Shown here piece after piece: positions 12,370 to 22,778 of a DNA stretch of 64,000 bases (position 1 is the first letter of the stretch; each line of letters opens with the position of its first letter). The stretch is from Puccinellia tenuiflora (lineage: Eukaryota; Streptophyta; Magnoliopsida; Poales; Poaceae). The position numbers and the translations under genes are program-made. The DNA lies in assembly GCA_012064385.1 (NCBI GenBank), contig QRDG01002510.1, positions 62,001 to 126,000 of the forward strand. The letters run 5' to 3'. The notes under the pieces are model-generated. The model saw only the letters and a program-made list of their open reading frames with translations, was not told where the DNA came from and ran no database searches.

Positions 12370-13080
12370 GAAAACATGTTATTTATTTTTCAAACATTCG
12401 TAACTTTTGAATAAAAATTCAAATGGAAAAACTTTTAATATGACAAATGCTCAGAAATGTTTGAATATTTTGAATATCAATTTTTTCAAACGTTCATAAC
12501 TTTTAAATATAAATTCAAATGGAAAACTTTTAATATGAAAATTGCTCAGAAACGTTTGAATATTTCAAATATAAACTTTTTAAAAACCTTCATAACTTAT
12601 AAATACAAATTTAAATCGAAAAACTTTTAATATGAAAAGTGCTCAGAAATATTTGAATACTTCAAATATAAACTTTTTTAAAACCTTCATAACTTTTAAA
12701 TACAAACTCAAATGGAAAAACATTTAATATGAAAGGTGCTCAGAAATGTTTGATTATTACAAATATTTTTTTCAAATCTTCATAACTTTAAAAATACCAA
12801 TTCAAATGGAAAAACTTTTAATATGAAAAGTGCTCGGAAATGTTTGAATACTCTAAATATAATATTTTCCAAACCTTCATAACTTTTAAATGCAAATTCA
12901 AATAGAAAAACTTTTAATATGAAAAGTGCTCAGAAATGTTTGAACATTTCAAATGTATTTTTTTCAAACTTTTGTAACTTTTACATACAAATTCAAACGC
13001 AAAAACTTTTAATATGAAAAGTGCCCAGAAATGTTTGAATATTTTACATCTAATTTTTTCAAACCTTCATAACTTTTTAA
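12370..13080. repeat. Left-arm tandem array of roughly 95-bp units
   Basis: About seven degenerate copies of an AT-rich unit. Recurrent words are AACTTTTAATATGAAAAGTG, CTCAGAAATGTTTGAATA and TTCATAACTTTTAAATAC. The array is inverted in the right arm at about 13215-13745. Confidence 0.85.
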
Positions 13081-13103
13081 TAGGGTTCGACTTGAGCTCT
13101 GCT

Positions 13104-13214
13104 ATGGCCCCATTCTCGGGTGTCACGATATTGGACACGACGACGGCGAAGGCAGGGTTCGACGGCTACGACGTGGTGGTGAGTGACCGGGTATGGGACT
13201 TGGTGGCGGAATAA
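13104..13214 (+). other. Short open frame in the unique spacer of the foldback element
   Basis: The 130-bp spacer between the inverted arms is GC-rich and differs sharply from the AT-rich arms. It holds an open frame of 36 codons from ATG 13104, beginning MAPFSGVTILDTTTAKAG and ending RVWDLVAE. I do not recognise the protein. It could be a captured host-gene fragment, as in Pack-MULEs, or an ancestral part of the family. It is unlikely to be a functional gene by itself. Confidence 0.35.
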
Positions 13215-14038
13215 AAAAATTTAATTTGAATTTGTATTTAAAAATTATGAAGTTTTTTAAAAAGTTTATATTTGAAATATTCAAACATTTCTGAGCACTT
13301 TTCAGATTAAAAGTTTTTCTATTTGAATTTGTATTTAAAAGTTATGAAGTTTTTTAGAAGTTTATATTTGAAATATTCAAACATTTCTGAGCACTTTCAT
13401 ATTAAAGTTTTTCTATTTGAATTTGTATTTAAAAGTTATGAAGTTTTTAAAAAGTTTATTTTGAATATTCAAACATTTCTGAGCACTTTTCGTATTAAAA
13501 AGTTTTTCATTTGAATTTTATTAAAAGTGATGAAGGTTTTAAAAAAGTTTGTATTTGCAATATTCAAATATTTTTTAGCACTTTTCATATTAAAAGTTTT
13601 TCCATTCGAATTTGTATTTAAAAGTTATGAAGGTTTTAAAAAAGTTCACATTTGCAATATTAAAAAAAATTATGAGCACTTTTCATATTAAAAGTTTTTC
13701 CATTTGAATTTGTATTCAAAAGTTACGAAGGTTTGAAAAATAAATAACATGTTTTGTGAAAACTGCGCGGTCCGGAGACCCGTGCGTAATTTATGTTCAA
13801 AACCTGAGGACCTATGTGCAAAACAGTTAACGGCGCGCCGTCCAGTACCGCCACGTCAACCCGGAGAGTGGGTCCCGGTGTCTGATTTGGTGTCGATTTG
13901 TATTTAATTTGGTTTTAGTGTACACTGCAACAAACTTGCCGAATAGTGGTCACATTTTGAAAAAAAAACATAAAGTGGTGGTTTTCCGGAATTCGAGCTG
14001 AAAAGTGGTGGTTTTATGTTAACAACTCGTTTTTCTGA

Positions 14039-15084
14039 ACCTTCTTTCATTTTTCTGAATTATTATGTTGAAGGCTTGCTATCAATCTGCATGCTTTGAT
14101 ATATGTGCTGATAACTTTTGATGCGGTGCATATGTTCATTGTGCTTTGAGCCAACGTTTAAGCTAAGCATACTGCCTGAAATGGCAAGAATATTTAGGAA
14201 GATGAACGGTAAAACATGACAAAGCTTACAAAGGCACCGGAGTACCAACCGATATCAACCATTGATCCCCAGTTAAGATCAGCTAACCATTGATATCAAC
14301 CGATCCCCAGTTATGGCCGCTAAGAAAGCTGCTTCTCCTCCTCCTATGTGGACGATTAAAGTGTTAGTTGGCGTCAGCCGGTGACGCTCGCGTGCCTCCA
14401 ACGGTCGGGGCATCGGATCCCCTCCCCTCCTCCTCTGTGGACGATTCCGAACCAGAAGAGACCACGGAACAGCACAGCCCACCCTCCTCCTGGAGCGGTG
14501 CTCGACTGGCTGGCCAGGACGATGGCGTCACCGGCAGGGACGCTTTGGCTTTGGCGCAGCGAGAGGTGGAAGACCGGTCTCGGCGCACGCTTCTGCCTTC
14601 GGAGGCCCAGTGCAGGGCATGAAAACGGCCCGGGAGTCACTTGGGGAGGCCCGAGCTGGAAAAAAAAGAGACCAACCAGGACTAGCCCCTGGCCCCTAGG
14701 CATCCTTTTCGCTTCTCCATGCACCCACACCGACGTTGTTGTGATCAGGTCTCTAGTCTCACATGTGCAGGGCCACAATTTAAACCACAATATATTTTGT
14801 TATTAGCTGAGGAGTGCAACTAAAGTGAGCGCCTAGCTAGCTTTTCTCGACCCCTAGCTTGAAGATCCCAGAAAGAATGAGTAAAGACACAAAAGCTTCT
14901 TTTCCATATATTCAGGCAGAGAGAGAGAAAGACTCAAAGTTTCCCCCTGGACCAGGTAGTACTCCGTAACTGTTTCGTTTGGCAGCGATCGAGCCAGTCG
15001 CGACGGCCGCAAGATGCACACACGGATCAAAGGATCCGACTACGACTCCATCACTCTCTCCGGTTTTGTTGCACCATCGGGAAG
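14039..15084. other. Intergenic, no gene supported
   Basis: A GC-rich stretch at about 14360-14720 has overlapping open frames on both strands, but none has recognisable domains or a convincing start. The repeated phrase ACCATTGAT/CCGATCCCCAGTTA around 14255-14315 is a short local duplication. Nothing else is recognised. Confidence 0.4.
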
Positions 15085-15306
15085 CGGACAAGTACACGTT
15101 TTGCCCACAATGCCAAAGGACACCGACCCGGTAAGGAATATGCGACTCGGCTCCAGTTGTGTGTTATATATTGCGCACAGTAGTACGTACCTACACGGAC
15201 AAGTACACGTTTTGCCCACAATGCCAAAGGACACCGACCCGGTAAGGAATATGCGACTCGGCTCCAGTTGTGTGTTATATATTGCGCACAGTAGTACGTA
15301 CCTACA
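15085..15306. repeat. Exact 111-bp tandem duplication
   Basis: The 111 bp at 15085-15195 recur without a visible difference at 15196-15306 (CGGACAAGTACACG through GTACGTACCTACA). The first copy spans a GC-rich coding-like segment and an AT-rich tail. The identity indicates a recent event. The second copy ends next to a hAT insertion site. Confidence 0.95.
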
Positions 15307-15308
15307 GT

Positions 15309-16050
15309 TAGGGATGAAAGCGGATACGGACGGAACTCAGTGGCGCCACATTTATTTCCATATTTTTTACGGAAGTGGAAACAAATATGGAAACCCCGGA
15401 AACAAATGCAGAAAGAAATATTACCGGAAACAAATACAGACCGAATACGGCACGGACTCGGAACATAAAGCGGATATTTACGGAACCAAAAGACCTGTTG
15501 AATCATGTAGGAAAACTCCTGTAAAACAACAAACTTATCAATTTTATAAGATGAAATCATACATAAGGAACCTCTTAATATAATCAACTAATAACTAACC
15601 AAGCAATTTTATAAACAATAATATGGAATTGTTCTAACCGTAGTGCGGTGAAGAACTGGCGAACTGGGAATTAGGAACGACTGTAGAGGGAGATGACATG
15701 TGAGTATACACTCGTTCTAAACGTGGTCTTATTTTTAAGGGATGCCAAACATGGCCGCGTTTCATATTCTTGATTGGGTCTAAATGTGTTCATTAGATTT
15801 TTTTAGGCTGTTAGATTGGACTTTGCAAACCGTAGCAAAATAACGGAAAGTTCCGTATTACCGGAAATGGAAATTCCATTTCCGTGATAGTTTCGCCGGA
15901 ATACGTTGTTCCGTATTTGTTTCCGTTTCCGTATAAAATTTTCCGTTTTTGTTTCCGTTTTGCAAAATTCCGTTTTCGTTTCCATATTTCACTTCCATTT
16001 CTGTTTTTCCGTGGAAAAGTCGGAAAGATTCCGCTCCGTTTTCATCCCTA
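15309..16050. mobile_element. Non-autonomous hAT element, 742 bp
   Basis: The terminal inverted repeat is TAGGGATGAAA at the left and TTTCATCCCTA at the right. The 8-bp target duplication CCTACAGT lies at 15301-15308 and 16051-16058. The subterminal parts are full of short TTCCGTTT/AAACGGAA words, a typical hAT transposase-binding arrangement. No transposase is present. Confidence 0.85.
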
Positions 16051-16079
16051 CCTACAGTACGTGGTTGATCGAAACAAAG

Positions 16080-16445
16080 ATATCTCTGATATCGATCGAG
16101 AACCCGTCCCCCAGCAGTCCCGCGGGAGACGACGCTTCCGACGCGGCGGCAGCGACGGCGAAGGCGCCGGAGCTCAGCCAACACGGCTTCTGGCTACTCA
16201 AGGACAGGCTCGTCACCGCCTACTTCACCGGTAACTATCCCCAGCCCGACGACGAAAGAAATGGAGCTAGGGTTTCACGGGGGCCGGTGCGCGGAAGAGA
16301 AGAAAGAAACGAAGGGGAAGGGGCTAAAGAGGTGCGGTGGTGGCGGTGTTCTACGCCATCTTCAACTCGCCGTCGGCGACCGGCGGCGATCACCGGAGCC
16401 CTAACCCTAAGCAGATAAGATCGGGAGGAGGAGAGCGGCGGGTGA
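16080..16445 (+). other. Coding-like segment, possible two-exon gene fragment
   Basis: Immediately right of the hAT element a GC-rich open stretch reads PELSQHGFWLLKDRLVTAYF and then meets a possible donor (ACCG|GTAACT). About 100 bases on, after a possible AG acceptor, another frame reads VVAVFYAIFNSPSATGGDHR and ends at a TGA near 16453. The two stretches could be exons of a small protein with a hydrophobic segment whose upstream part was displaced by the hAT insertion. I do not recognise the product, and no ATG is visible in frame. Confidence 0.3.
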
Positions 16446-16742
16446 AGGGGAAATGACCTAGGGTTTCCTCCTCACCCGGACCGGCCGGTCATTTTGACCT
16501 AGCGAAACGCGCGGAGGGCCGTCGGATCTCATCCGACGGCCAGAAAGAAAACCCTAGCTGGTGCTGGGCAAATGGGCCGAAAGTGGGGAGGGTGCAGCGG
16601 AGCGTGCTGGGCTGGGCCGTGGGCTGAGGCAGCAGCGCTGCCGTTTTTCCTTTTCCTTTTTGTTTTCTTTTTGAAGTGGGCCGTGGGCTGAAAGTGAAAG
16701 GCCGTGGGCTGGGCCACACGATTTACAGAGAGTTTTGTTATC

Positions 16743-16890
16743 TGTTTTTACTTTTCCAGAAGCTTTATTATTTGTTTTTTGTTCAAGATTTGGACAAATT
16801 TCAACTAGGTTTTCCTATTCAAAAAATTATCCAACGAAATTTTTGAATAGGAAACAGAAAAGTAAAAGAAAAGCTTCTGAAAAGTATAAA
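16743..16890. repeat. AT-rich palindromic segment
   Basis: Paired arms TACTTTTCCAGAAGCTTT and AAAGCTTCTGAAAAGTA enclose a second inner pair, TTTTCCTATTCAAAAA and TTTTTGAATAGGAAA. The structure resembles a small degraded MITE. No target duplication was identified. Confidence 0.5.
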
Positions 16891-16936
16891 GTTCATGGAA
16901 TTTTATTTCATGTTTTCCGCTGCAAATAGAGAAATG

Positions 16937-16999
16937 TGCTCCTTTTAAATTTAAAAGGTCAAAAGAATTAAAAATGAGAATTAAAATTTAAGAGGAGCA
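16937..16999. repeat. Short inverted repeat
   Basis: TGCTCCTTTTAAATTT pairs with AAAATTTAAGAGGAGCA across about 30 bp. It lies next to the palindrome at 16743-16890 and could be part of the same degraded element. Confidence 0.5.
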
Positions 17000-17039
17000 T
17001 GTTAAAGTGATTAATGCAATGTTCACGATTAATGCAAAG

Positions 17040-17650
17040 TCCGAGCCTGACCCAAATGTCGGGCTCAAAATTCAGGCCCGAGCCCGACCGGCCCGCCACG
17101 GGATTTTTTGTGTCGGGCCGTCCAGGTCGGGCTGCCCATGGCCAGGTCTAGTTCCAAGCAATTTGGGTTAGTTGTTACAACATCTCCATCGCCCCCCCTA
17201 AAGCACCCCAAAGGCCCATTGGGGTGCCAGACACGAAAAACAGACACATCGCCATCCCCAAAGCTCTTGTCTCGTCCAATTCTGTCCGGCACCCCCGAGC
17301 AGGCCTCTAAGTTTTTCTTTTTTGGGGGGGGGGGGGGGGGGGGGCTCGGGGTGCCGGACAACGACCGGACTTGTCCATAGACAGATGACCCCACTTGTCA
17401 TCTGCACATTAGTCACGTCGCGATTGTTAATGACGGAGCAGTGTTCTCAGGCGACACTGCTAGGCCGATGCGGCGGAGCCGACATTAAACCGGCACGTTG
17501 CCTCACCACCCACCCGTCAGTTCCCGCGTGCGCCACCGTTTCTCGCCTTGTTTTTTCGCCGAGTTGGTCGGCTATAAAGAAGCCCCGCCATGGCACCGCT
17601 TCTCACTGTGCTCACATCTCGTTGTAGATAACACAATCAACGTCGTGCCA
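17040..17650. repeat. Degraded DNA-transposon ends and a 21-G homopolymer
   Basis: At 17040-17150 the words CCGAGCCCGACC and GGGCTGCCCATGGCCAGG are typical of terminal sequence of grass hAT-like elements. From about 17176 the words ACATCTCCATCGCCCCCC and GGGGTGCCAGACACG resemble Harbinger termini, but no partner end was found. A run of 21 G lies at 17324-17344. A TATA-like GGCTATAAAGAAGCC lies at 17568-17582. Family assignments are tentative. Confidence 0.35.
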
Positions 17651-17658
17651 CCAAAAAC

Positions 17659-17992
17659 ATGTCGCGCAACCTAGCAACCTCCGGGGCACCCTTACCAGTC
17701 GCGCACCGTTTCCCGACAGAGGAGCAAAATCCTCCGCCAGGTAACGACGAGCATGACAAGGAAGGAAGAGGAGATTGACATCGAGTGGCTATAGGAAGGT
17801 GAGGACAACGCGATGGAGGAGTCGGAGCAAGAGCCGGAGCCGGACCAACCATCGTCTCCGGAGCAGTACGCGGTGTACAACTCCTTCATCACCCCGCGCG
17901 AGGAGAACATGCGTCGCCGTTTCAGGTCCTTCCTCATGGACGCGAACGACGCTGCGGAAGCGCACCCCCATCAAGTTGTCGCACCAGACGGC
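17659..17992 (+). pseudogene. Unidentified reading frame interrupted by an LTR element
   Basis: A start MSRNLATSGAPLPVAH at 17659 follows a TATA-like box, but the frame closes at about 17778. Another frame from 17813 has an acidic start, MEESEQEPEPDQ, followed by EENMRRRFRSFLMDANDAAE. The outer LTR element is inserted at 17993. The sequence resumes at 26885 with an alanine/glutamate-rich stretch (LEEEHARSLLEAK) in a different frame. It may be the broken 5' part of a transposon-linked gene; I cannot name it. Confidence 0.35.
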
Positions 17993-18441
17993 TGACGTGG
18001 GCATACCCTCCGGGCACCCCACCAATGGTGTACCCGATGCGGCCCAGCCGAAGACCCACCTGGCAGCCCAAACGAAGCCCAAGAAGCCACAACTTGGAGT
18101 ACAAGGCAAACTCATGTAAACCCTACCTGGCTGCATATATAAAGCCAGGTAGGGCCACCGTTTAGACGGGGGACGAGATATACGGGACACACCACACCCG
18201 CCACCAGCGGCAACCTAGAGGAGATCCAATCTCCACCACCATAGCCTTCGGGCCACCTTGTAATCGTCATCATCAATACAGATCAGACAAGCAGGACGTA
18301 GGTTTTTACCTCACAATGAGGGGCCGAACCTAGATAAATCTTGCTTGTCAGCCGTCCGACACTACCAGCGCGCCAACTTCTCCCTCTATACGAAACCCTA
18401 GGTATCTTACCGATGGGATTTGCCGTGGTAACCCTACTTAA
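17993..18441 (+). repeat. 5' LTR of the outer element
   Basis: The LTR begins TGACGTGGGCATACCC. It contains a TATA box in CTGCATATATAAAGCCAGG near 18130-18150, and a conserved ACCTCACAATGAGGGGCCGAA motif near 18308-18328. Its last bases (CTTAA) have drifted from the TGTCA of the 3' copy. Confidence 0.9.
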
Positions 18442-18442
18442 A

Positions 18443-18462
18443 TTGGCGCCGTCTGTGGGAAG
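18443..18462 (+). promoter_or_regulatory. Primer binding site of the outer element
   Basis: TTGGCGCCGTCTGTGGGAAG starts one base after the LTR. Its first nine or ten bases match the tRNA-Asp-type primer sites of plant Gypsy elements. The same 20 bases follow the 5' LTR of the Gypsy at 28695. Confidence 0.8.
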
Positions 18463-19780
18463 AAAGTGTGCTGGATCACGGTTTCGGCGGCTCCAATCTC
18501 CAACAACAACGGCGGCCAGATCACATCTACTTCGTCTATATCGACAATCTTCAACGGCGGCGTCTTCATCGCCACACCAGCACTGGCTCGACATCACCAT
18601 CGCCTCACGGGTGCAGATTCGTTTTCAAGACGGGTCGTCTACTTCAACGGAACCATCTTGGAGTCTACCATCACGGTTCCCGCGCCGCCTACACGTGATC
18701 CATCGAGCCGGCGTGCTCCCGATCCGTCGACCCGACGTGCTCTAGATCGCATCTAGCTAGCTCGCCTACTCCAAAGCGCGTTCAGGTTTTGCCTTCAACT
18801 CAGATCACGGTTATCAGAGATCAGAGGCCGGCCGCAGATAGACCCGATGGAGAACGCCCGGCAGGCAGTGTGCAATTTTCAAAGGAAAGATGGATCGAGT
18901 CCCGAGGCAGCAAGACCTCATGTGAGAAGAAAAATTAATCAAGCAAGGGAGTTCCGCGACCCGACCGTGTGATCAAAGAGAAAGCAAACAACACCACGAT
19001 AAGCATGCAAAGGCACAAGTTCCAAGACAGACTATTTCCTACTTCCTACCACTACGTGAAGGCCAAAAGAAATCAGGCAAATGAAGAAAAAAAGAAAAAA
19101 GATGCGATCAGCTCAAGCATCCGCATGATTAGGGCGATCATCGCGGACAACCGCGATCAACATCGGCTCCGCCCCATCGCAGACAACCACGACCGACATC
19201 GACCTGTCGCGGACAACTTCGGTCTCGCCAGCATCGCGACCGGCTTCATCGACACCACGATCGTATACAACTTCGCCCAGCCTAACTCGGACCGTGCCGT
19301 CTTTGACGAGCCGACGGTCCGTATATTTGCTTCACGTCATCAACAACGAGACAATCAATAGGCCGGCTATCGGGTCTGGCGGAATCGACATCCCCTCCTG
19401 CTATACCGACTCCGCCGTGGACATCAATGACTCGCCGTTTCGGCTTAATCGCCGTACGACAGCCTACGCGTCATCAGCAACTAAGTCGCTTTAATATTTA
19501 AATTCTTCAGTCAATATATAACTCTTCGGCCGCACACACCCGACACTCGGGGTCTGTGCCACATAGTGTACACAGATTTTTTTCCTTTCAGTTATTGTGG
19601 ATATAGTATCTGCCGATTCGACAAAGTTGGACTCGGGGGCTGAACACTGTCGCCCCCGTATAGTCATGCGTCGACTCATTCAACGTCACATCCACTCCGC
19701 CGCGTCGATTCTGTCCGCCGCATTGAGTCCGCTGCATCCACTCCGCAAAGAGCCTGCTCCCTAGAAGGGCACCACATACC
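18463..19780 (+). other. Internal region of the outer element, non-coding
   Basis: No gag, protease or polymerase motif is present in any frame. Only short open frames rich in R, S and H occur. Such an internal region is typical of large retrotransposon derivatives moved in trans. Confidence 0.6.
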
Positions 19781-19789
19781 CTCGGGGGC

Positions 19790-20030
19790 TGACGTTTCGA
19801 CATCAACAACAACAGCAAACTACGGTCCGCCGCGTCGACTACGGTCCGCCGCGTCGAGTCCGTCACGTCTACTCCGCCGCGTCGACTCCGGTCCGCCGCG
19901 TCGAGTCCGGTCCACCGCGTCGAGTCTCTCGCATCTACTCCGCCGCGTTGACTCCGTCCGCCGCGTCGAGTCCCTCATATCTACTCCGCCGCGTTGACTC
20001 CGTCCGCCGCGTTGAGTCCCTCAGAGACAC
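19790..20030 (+). repeat. GC-rich tandem repeat (CCGCCGCGTCGACTCCG units)
   Basis: About nine copies of a unit near 25-28 bp, alternating GCGTCGACTCCG and GCGTCGAGTCC. It lies in the internal region of the outer element. Confidence 0.85.
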
Positions 20031-20815
20031 CCAATACTACATCGCCTCAGCGCACCCGATAACTGAGAGACTGAAGGGCACTCGAAAGGTTATCGACTCC
20101 GGTCTAACCCGAGCAAAAACAAAGAAAATTCCCGAGATGAATCAAACACAGCTGACCCTCGGATGCTGCATTTACCGTGCAAAGGTAAGTCCCACCGATT
20201 CATCGTGTAGGGCCGGGACTGACAGCAACAGCTGAGGTACCTGACAAATGTGTCGCGCCAACAGGCGTGATGAAAATCCCGACGGACGCGTTGGGTACCC
20301 TATAAGCTCAGTTCGACTCCGTAAGACCTCAGATATGGCCGGAGTCGAATGGACAAGCTTCCGGATTCGAGCCCGGGGACTCGAGTCTGATGTAGGCTGG
20401 TAGAGTTTGTGCCCAAGAGCACTTAACTGGTCCCGATATTGTCGAGCGAACCAGGCCTGACATGTCGAGCATCCTACGACTAAAGCGCCCTGCGAAACGG
20501 GTACGAAACATACCATCTAAAGCTAAAAGCTATCTACTCGACGTATTACCGAGTTGGAAGCACCCGACAAAACAGCAAAAATACAGACTCTATGAGTCAT
20601 ACACTCCCATTGGGAGAGCACTCTCGCGAAGTGCTCGACTACAACAAGAAGCAAGACAAATTGAGCCTATGCCCAACTATAAATAGTTGAACATAGCCTC
20701 GGGGGCTACTCCCATCGGGAGCGCTGGTCGCGCACCCGATGAGAATTGAGTTAAACTTGCATTTGCGCTCGGTCCTCAGCAGAGTTGACCATATCGCATC
20801 GGAATTATCAAAGTC

Positions 20816-21123
20816 GGGTTCTCTATAACCCGCACCGGACTTATTAAAGTCGGGCTCTCTATAGCCCGCATCGGAATTATCAAAGTCGGGTTCTCTATAA
20901 CCCGCACCGGACTTATTAAAGTCGGGCTCTCTATAGCCCGCATCGGAATTATCAAAGTCGGGTTCTCTATAACCTGCACCGGACTTATTAAAGTCGGGCT
21001 CTCTATAGCCCGCATTGGAATTCTCAAAGTCGGGTTCTCTATAACCCGCACCGGACTTATCAAAGTCGGGCTCTCTATAGCCCGCACAGGACTTTTCAAA
21101 GTCGGGTTCCTTACACCCGCATC
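20816..21123 (+). repeat. 36-bp tandem array of alternating hairpins
   Basis: Eight complete 36-bp units and a partial ninth alternate between CGGGTTctctatAACCCG and CGGGCTctctatAGCCCG, making a 72-bp dimer. Both versions form a 6-bp stem with the same CTCTAT loop, and the single difference in the stem is compensated on the other side. Unit 5 has one uncompensated mismatch (AACCT). The array is about 110 bp upstream of the 3' LTR. Confidence 0.92.
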
Positions 21124-21233
21124 AGATTTATTATCAGGTCATCAACACACCTGACGCATCGAGTATGCATACTCGACATGCTGCTCTGAGTCTCTGCCCG
21201 ATTCTTCAAATCGACCAGACACTCGGGGGCTAC

Positions 21234-21587
21234 TGACGTGGGCATACCCTCCGGGCACCCCACCATTGGTGTACCCAATGCGGCCCAGCCGAAGGCCCAC
21301 CTGGCAGCCCAAACGAAGCCCAAGAAGCCACAACTTGGAGTACAAGGCAAACTCATGTAAACCCTACCTGGCTGCATATATAAAGCCAGGTAGGGGCACC
21401 GTTTAGAGGGGGGACGAGATATACGGGACACACCACACCCGCCACCGGCGGCAACCTAGAGGAGATCCAATCTCCACCACCATAGCCTTCGGGCCACCTT
21501 GTAATCGTCATCATCAATACAGATCAGACAAGCAGGACGTATGTCTTTACCTCACAATGAGGGGCCGAACCTGGGTAAATCTTGCTT
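21234..21587 (+). repeat. 3' LTR of the outer element, left part
   Basis: It matches 17993-18345 with a few substitutions and is cut at 21587 by the nested element. The remaining 95 bp of this LTR continue at 26790-26884. Confidence 0.92.
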
Positions 21588-22758
21588 TGTCAGGGATATA
21601 ACCCCGAGTACCGCCGAGTTGGTACAGTAGAAGGAAGAAACAACAAACAAATGCGTATAAGATAAAGGAAAAGCAGAAGAAGGCAGCCTGAGCCGACATT
21701 GGCATGGCCCAGGCCGACATCCCGGTCGTTCATCCGACATAGGGTTATGTCGGATCCTTTGACCCGGTTGGGCCGGTTCTCCACTTCAGACATACCCCGC
21801 GGGCCACATCCTCTGCAACGGCTCCTCATGACGGCATCACGCCAGCCGACATAGGCTTATGTCGGCAGCATCACTCCCGGGTCGACCCACCCTGACTACT
21901 CATCCGGCCGGGCCAGCGCCCAGGTCGCCATGCCAGATAAGTGCTGCTACCTCGGCACGCCCCGGATCTCCTTCGACCGGCATCCTGGCCGCCAAGATAC
22001 TTCAGGCCGACATAGCATATGTCGGCTGACCAAGTTATCCCGGACGGCCCACTCTCCGCTCCCGAGCCCGGGCCGGCATACGCGACACTTCATCACCCCA
22101 TGGCCGACTCTTCATCGGCTACTCTCCATCGATGCCGGGTCTTGGGACGCCCCTGGCTCAGACCGGCATAAGCTCCCTCGACGGATACCAGGGCCAGCTA
22201 CCACCTCCTAGGAGATAAGAGCAAGGGACGAGATGACTAGGCAGGAACAGGTCAAGACGGTGGCATGGCCACAGTGCCTGTGATGTGACGACAGTACGCG
22301 TCCATGACGCGTGCACAGTGCGGACAAGACCCCAGTAGTCAATTCCGGCAACAGTGAAGCACCCATGCATTAATAGTGTCCGTCGGCCACCTCTTGTCCC
22401 CTGGGCTCCCCTTTATAAGGAGCACCAGGGGTAGCGCATAAGGAAGGAGGGCACGGGGCGGCAGCACCCGACCCGGGTCTCTCACTTTCCCCAGCTAGCC
22501 TACGGGCTCTTCTTCCTCCTCTAGATAAACTGCTCTAAGGAGCAACTTTGTAGCTCCGGTACTCATGATGATATACAGATCAGACAAGCAGGAGTAGGGG
22601 TTTTACCTCCTCACGAGGGCCCCGAACCTGGGTAAATCGTGTGTCTCCGTGTATTCCGTGTGCGTTCCTCAACGCGCTATCCCTCCCCGAATCCTCTAGT
22701 GTCCATCGGCCCCTAACTCAAGCCTACCCCTAGGCATCTGTCGTTCACCACGACGACA
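21588..22758 (+). repeat. 5' LTR of the nested element
   Basis: The LTR begins TGTCAGGGATATAACC and ends ACGACGACA. It contains TTTATAAGGAGCACCAGG (TATA-like, near 22411) and the conserved TTTTACCTCCTCACGAGGG motif at about 22600-22620. Confidence 0.95.
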
Positions 22759-22759
22759 G

Positions 22760-22778
22760 TTGGCGCCCACCGTGGGGC
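22760..22778 (+). promoter_or_regulatory. Primer binding site of the nested element
   Basis: TTGGCGCCCACCGTGGGGC lies one base after the LTR end. It shares TTGGCGCC with the other Tat-type primer sites here and then differs, so it marks a separate family. I did not assign the tRNA. Confidence 0.8.

Larger units (their letters stand above)
12097..14028. mobile_element. Mutator-type foldback element with about 0.9 kb inverted arms
   Basis: The left end GAGTTGCTAGCATAAAACC and the right end GGTTTTATGTTAACAACTC are inverted copies. A direct 10-bp duplication GTTTTTCTGA flanks them (12087-12096 and 14029-14038). Terminal inverted repeats this long with a 9-11 bp target duplication fit the Mutator superfamily. 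Each arm has about 270 bp of unique sequence, including the GGCGCGCCGTTAAC word. Further in is a tandem array of roughly 95-bp units containing CTTTTAATATGAAAAGTGCT, about seven units on the left and six on the right. A 130-bp GC-rich spacer separates the arms. No transposase is encoded, so it is non-autonomous. Confidence 0.88.

Noticed and set aside
17324..17344. 21-G homopolymer as a functional G-quadruplex
   Set aside because: A single uninterrupted run in degraded repeat sequence is better explained by slippage or assembly uncertainty.
17174..17400. A complete Harbinger element at this position
   Set aside because: The terminal-like words are suggestive, but neither a partner end nor a transposase block was found, so only a low-confidence repeat is reported.
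18443..18462. tRNA-like sequence
   Set aside because: Only the complement of a tRNA 3' end is present, as expected for a primer binding site; no cloverleaf surrounds it.
20816..21123. Regular short repeats that could suggest a CRISPR-like array
   Set aside because: Units are contiguous without unique spacers, the genome is plant, and the array lies inside an LTR element.
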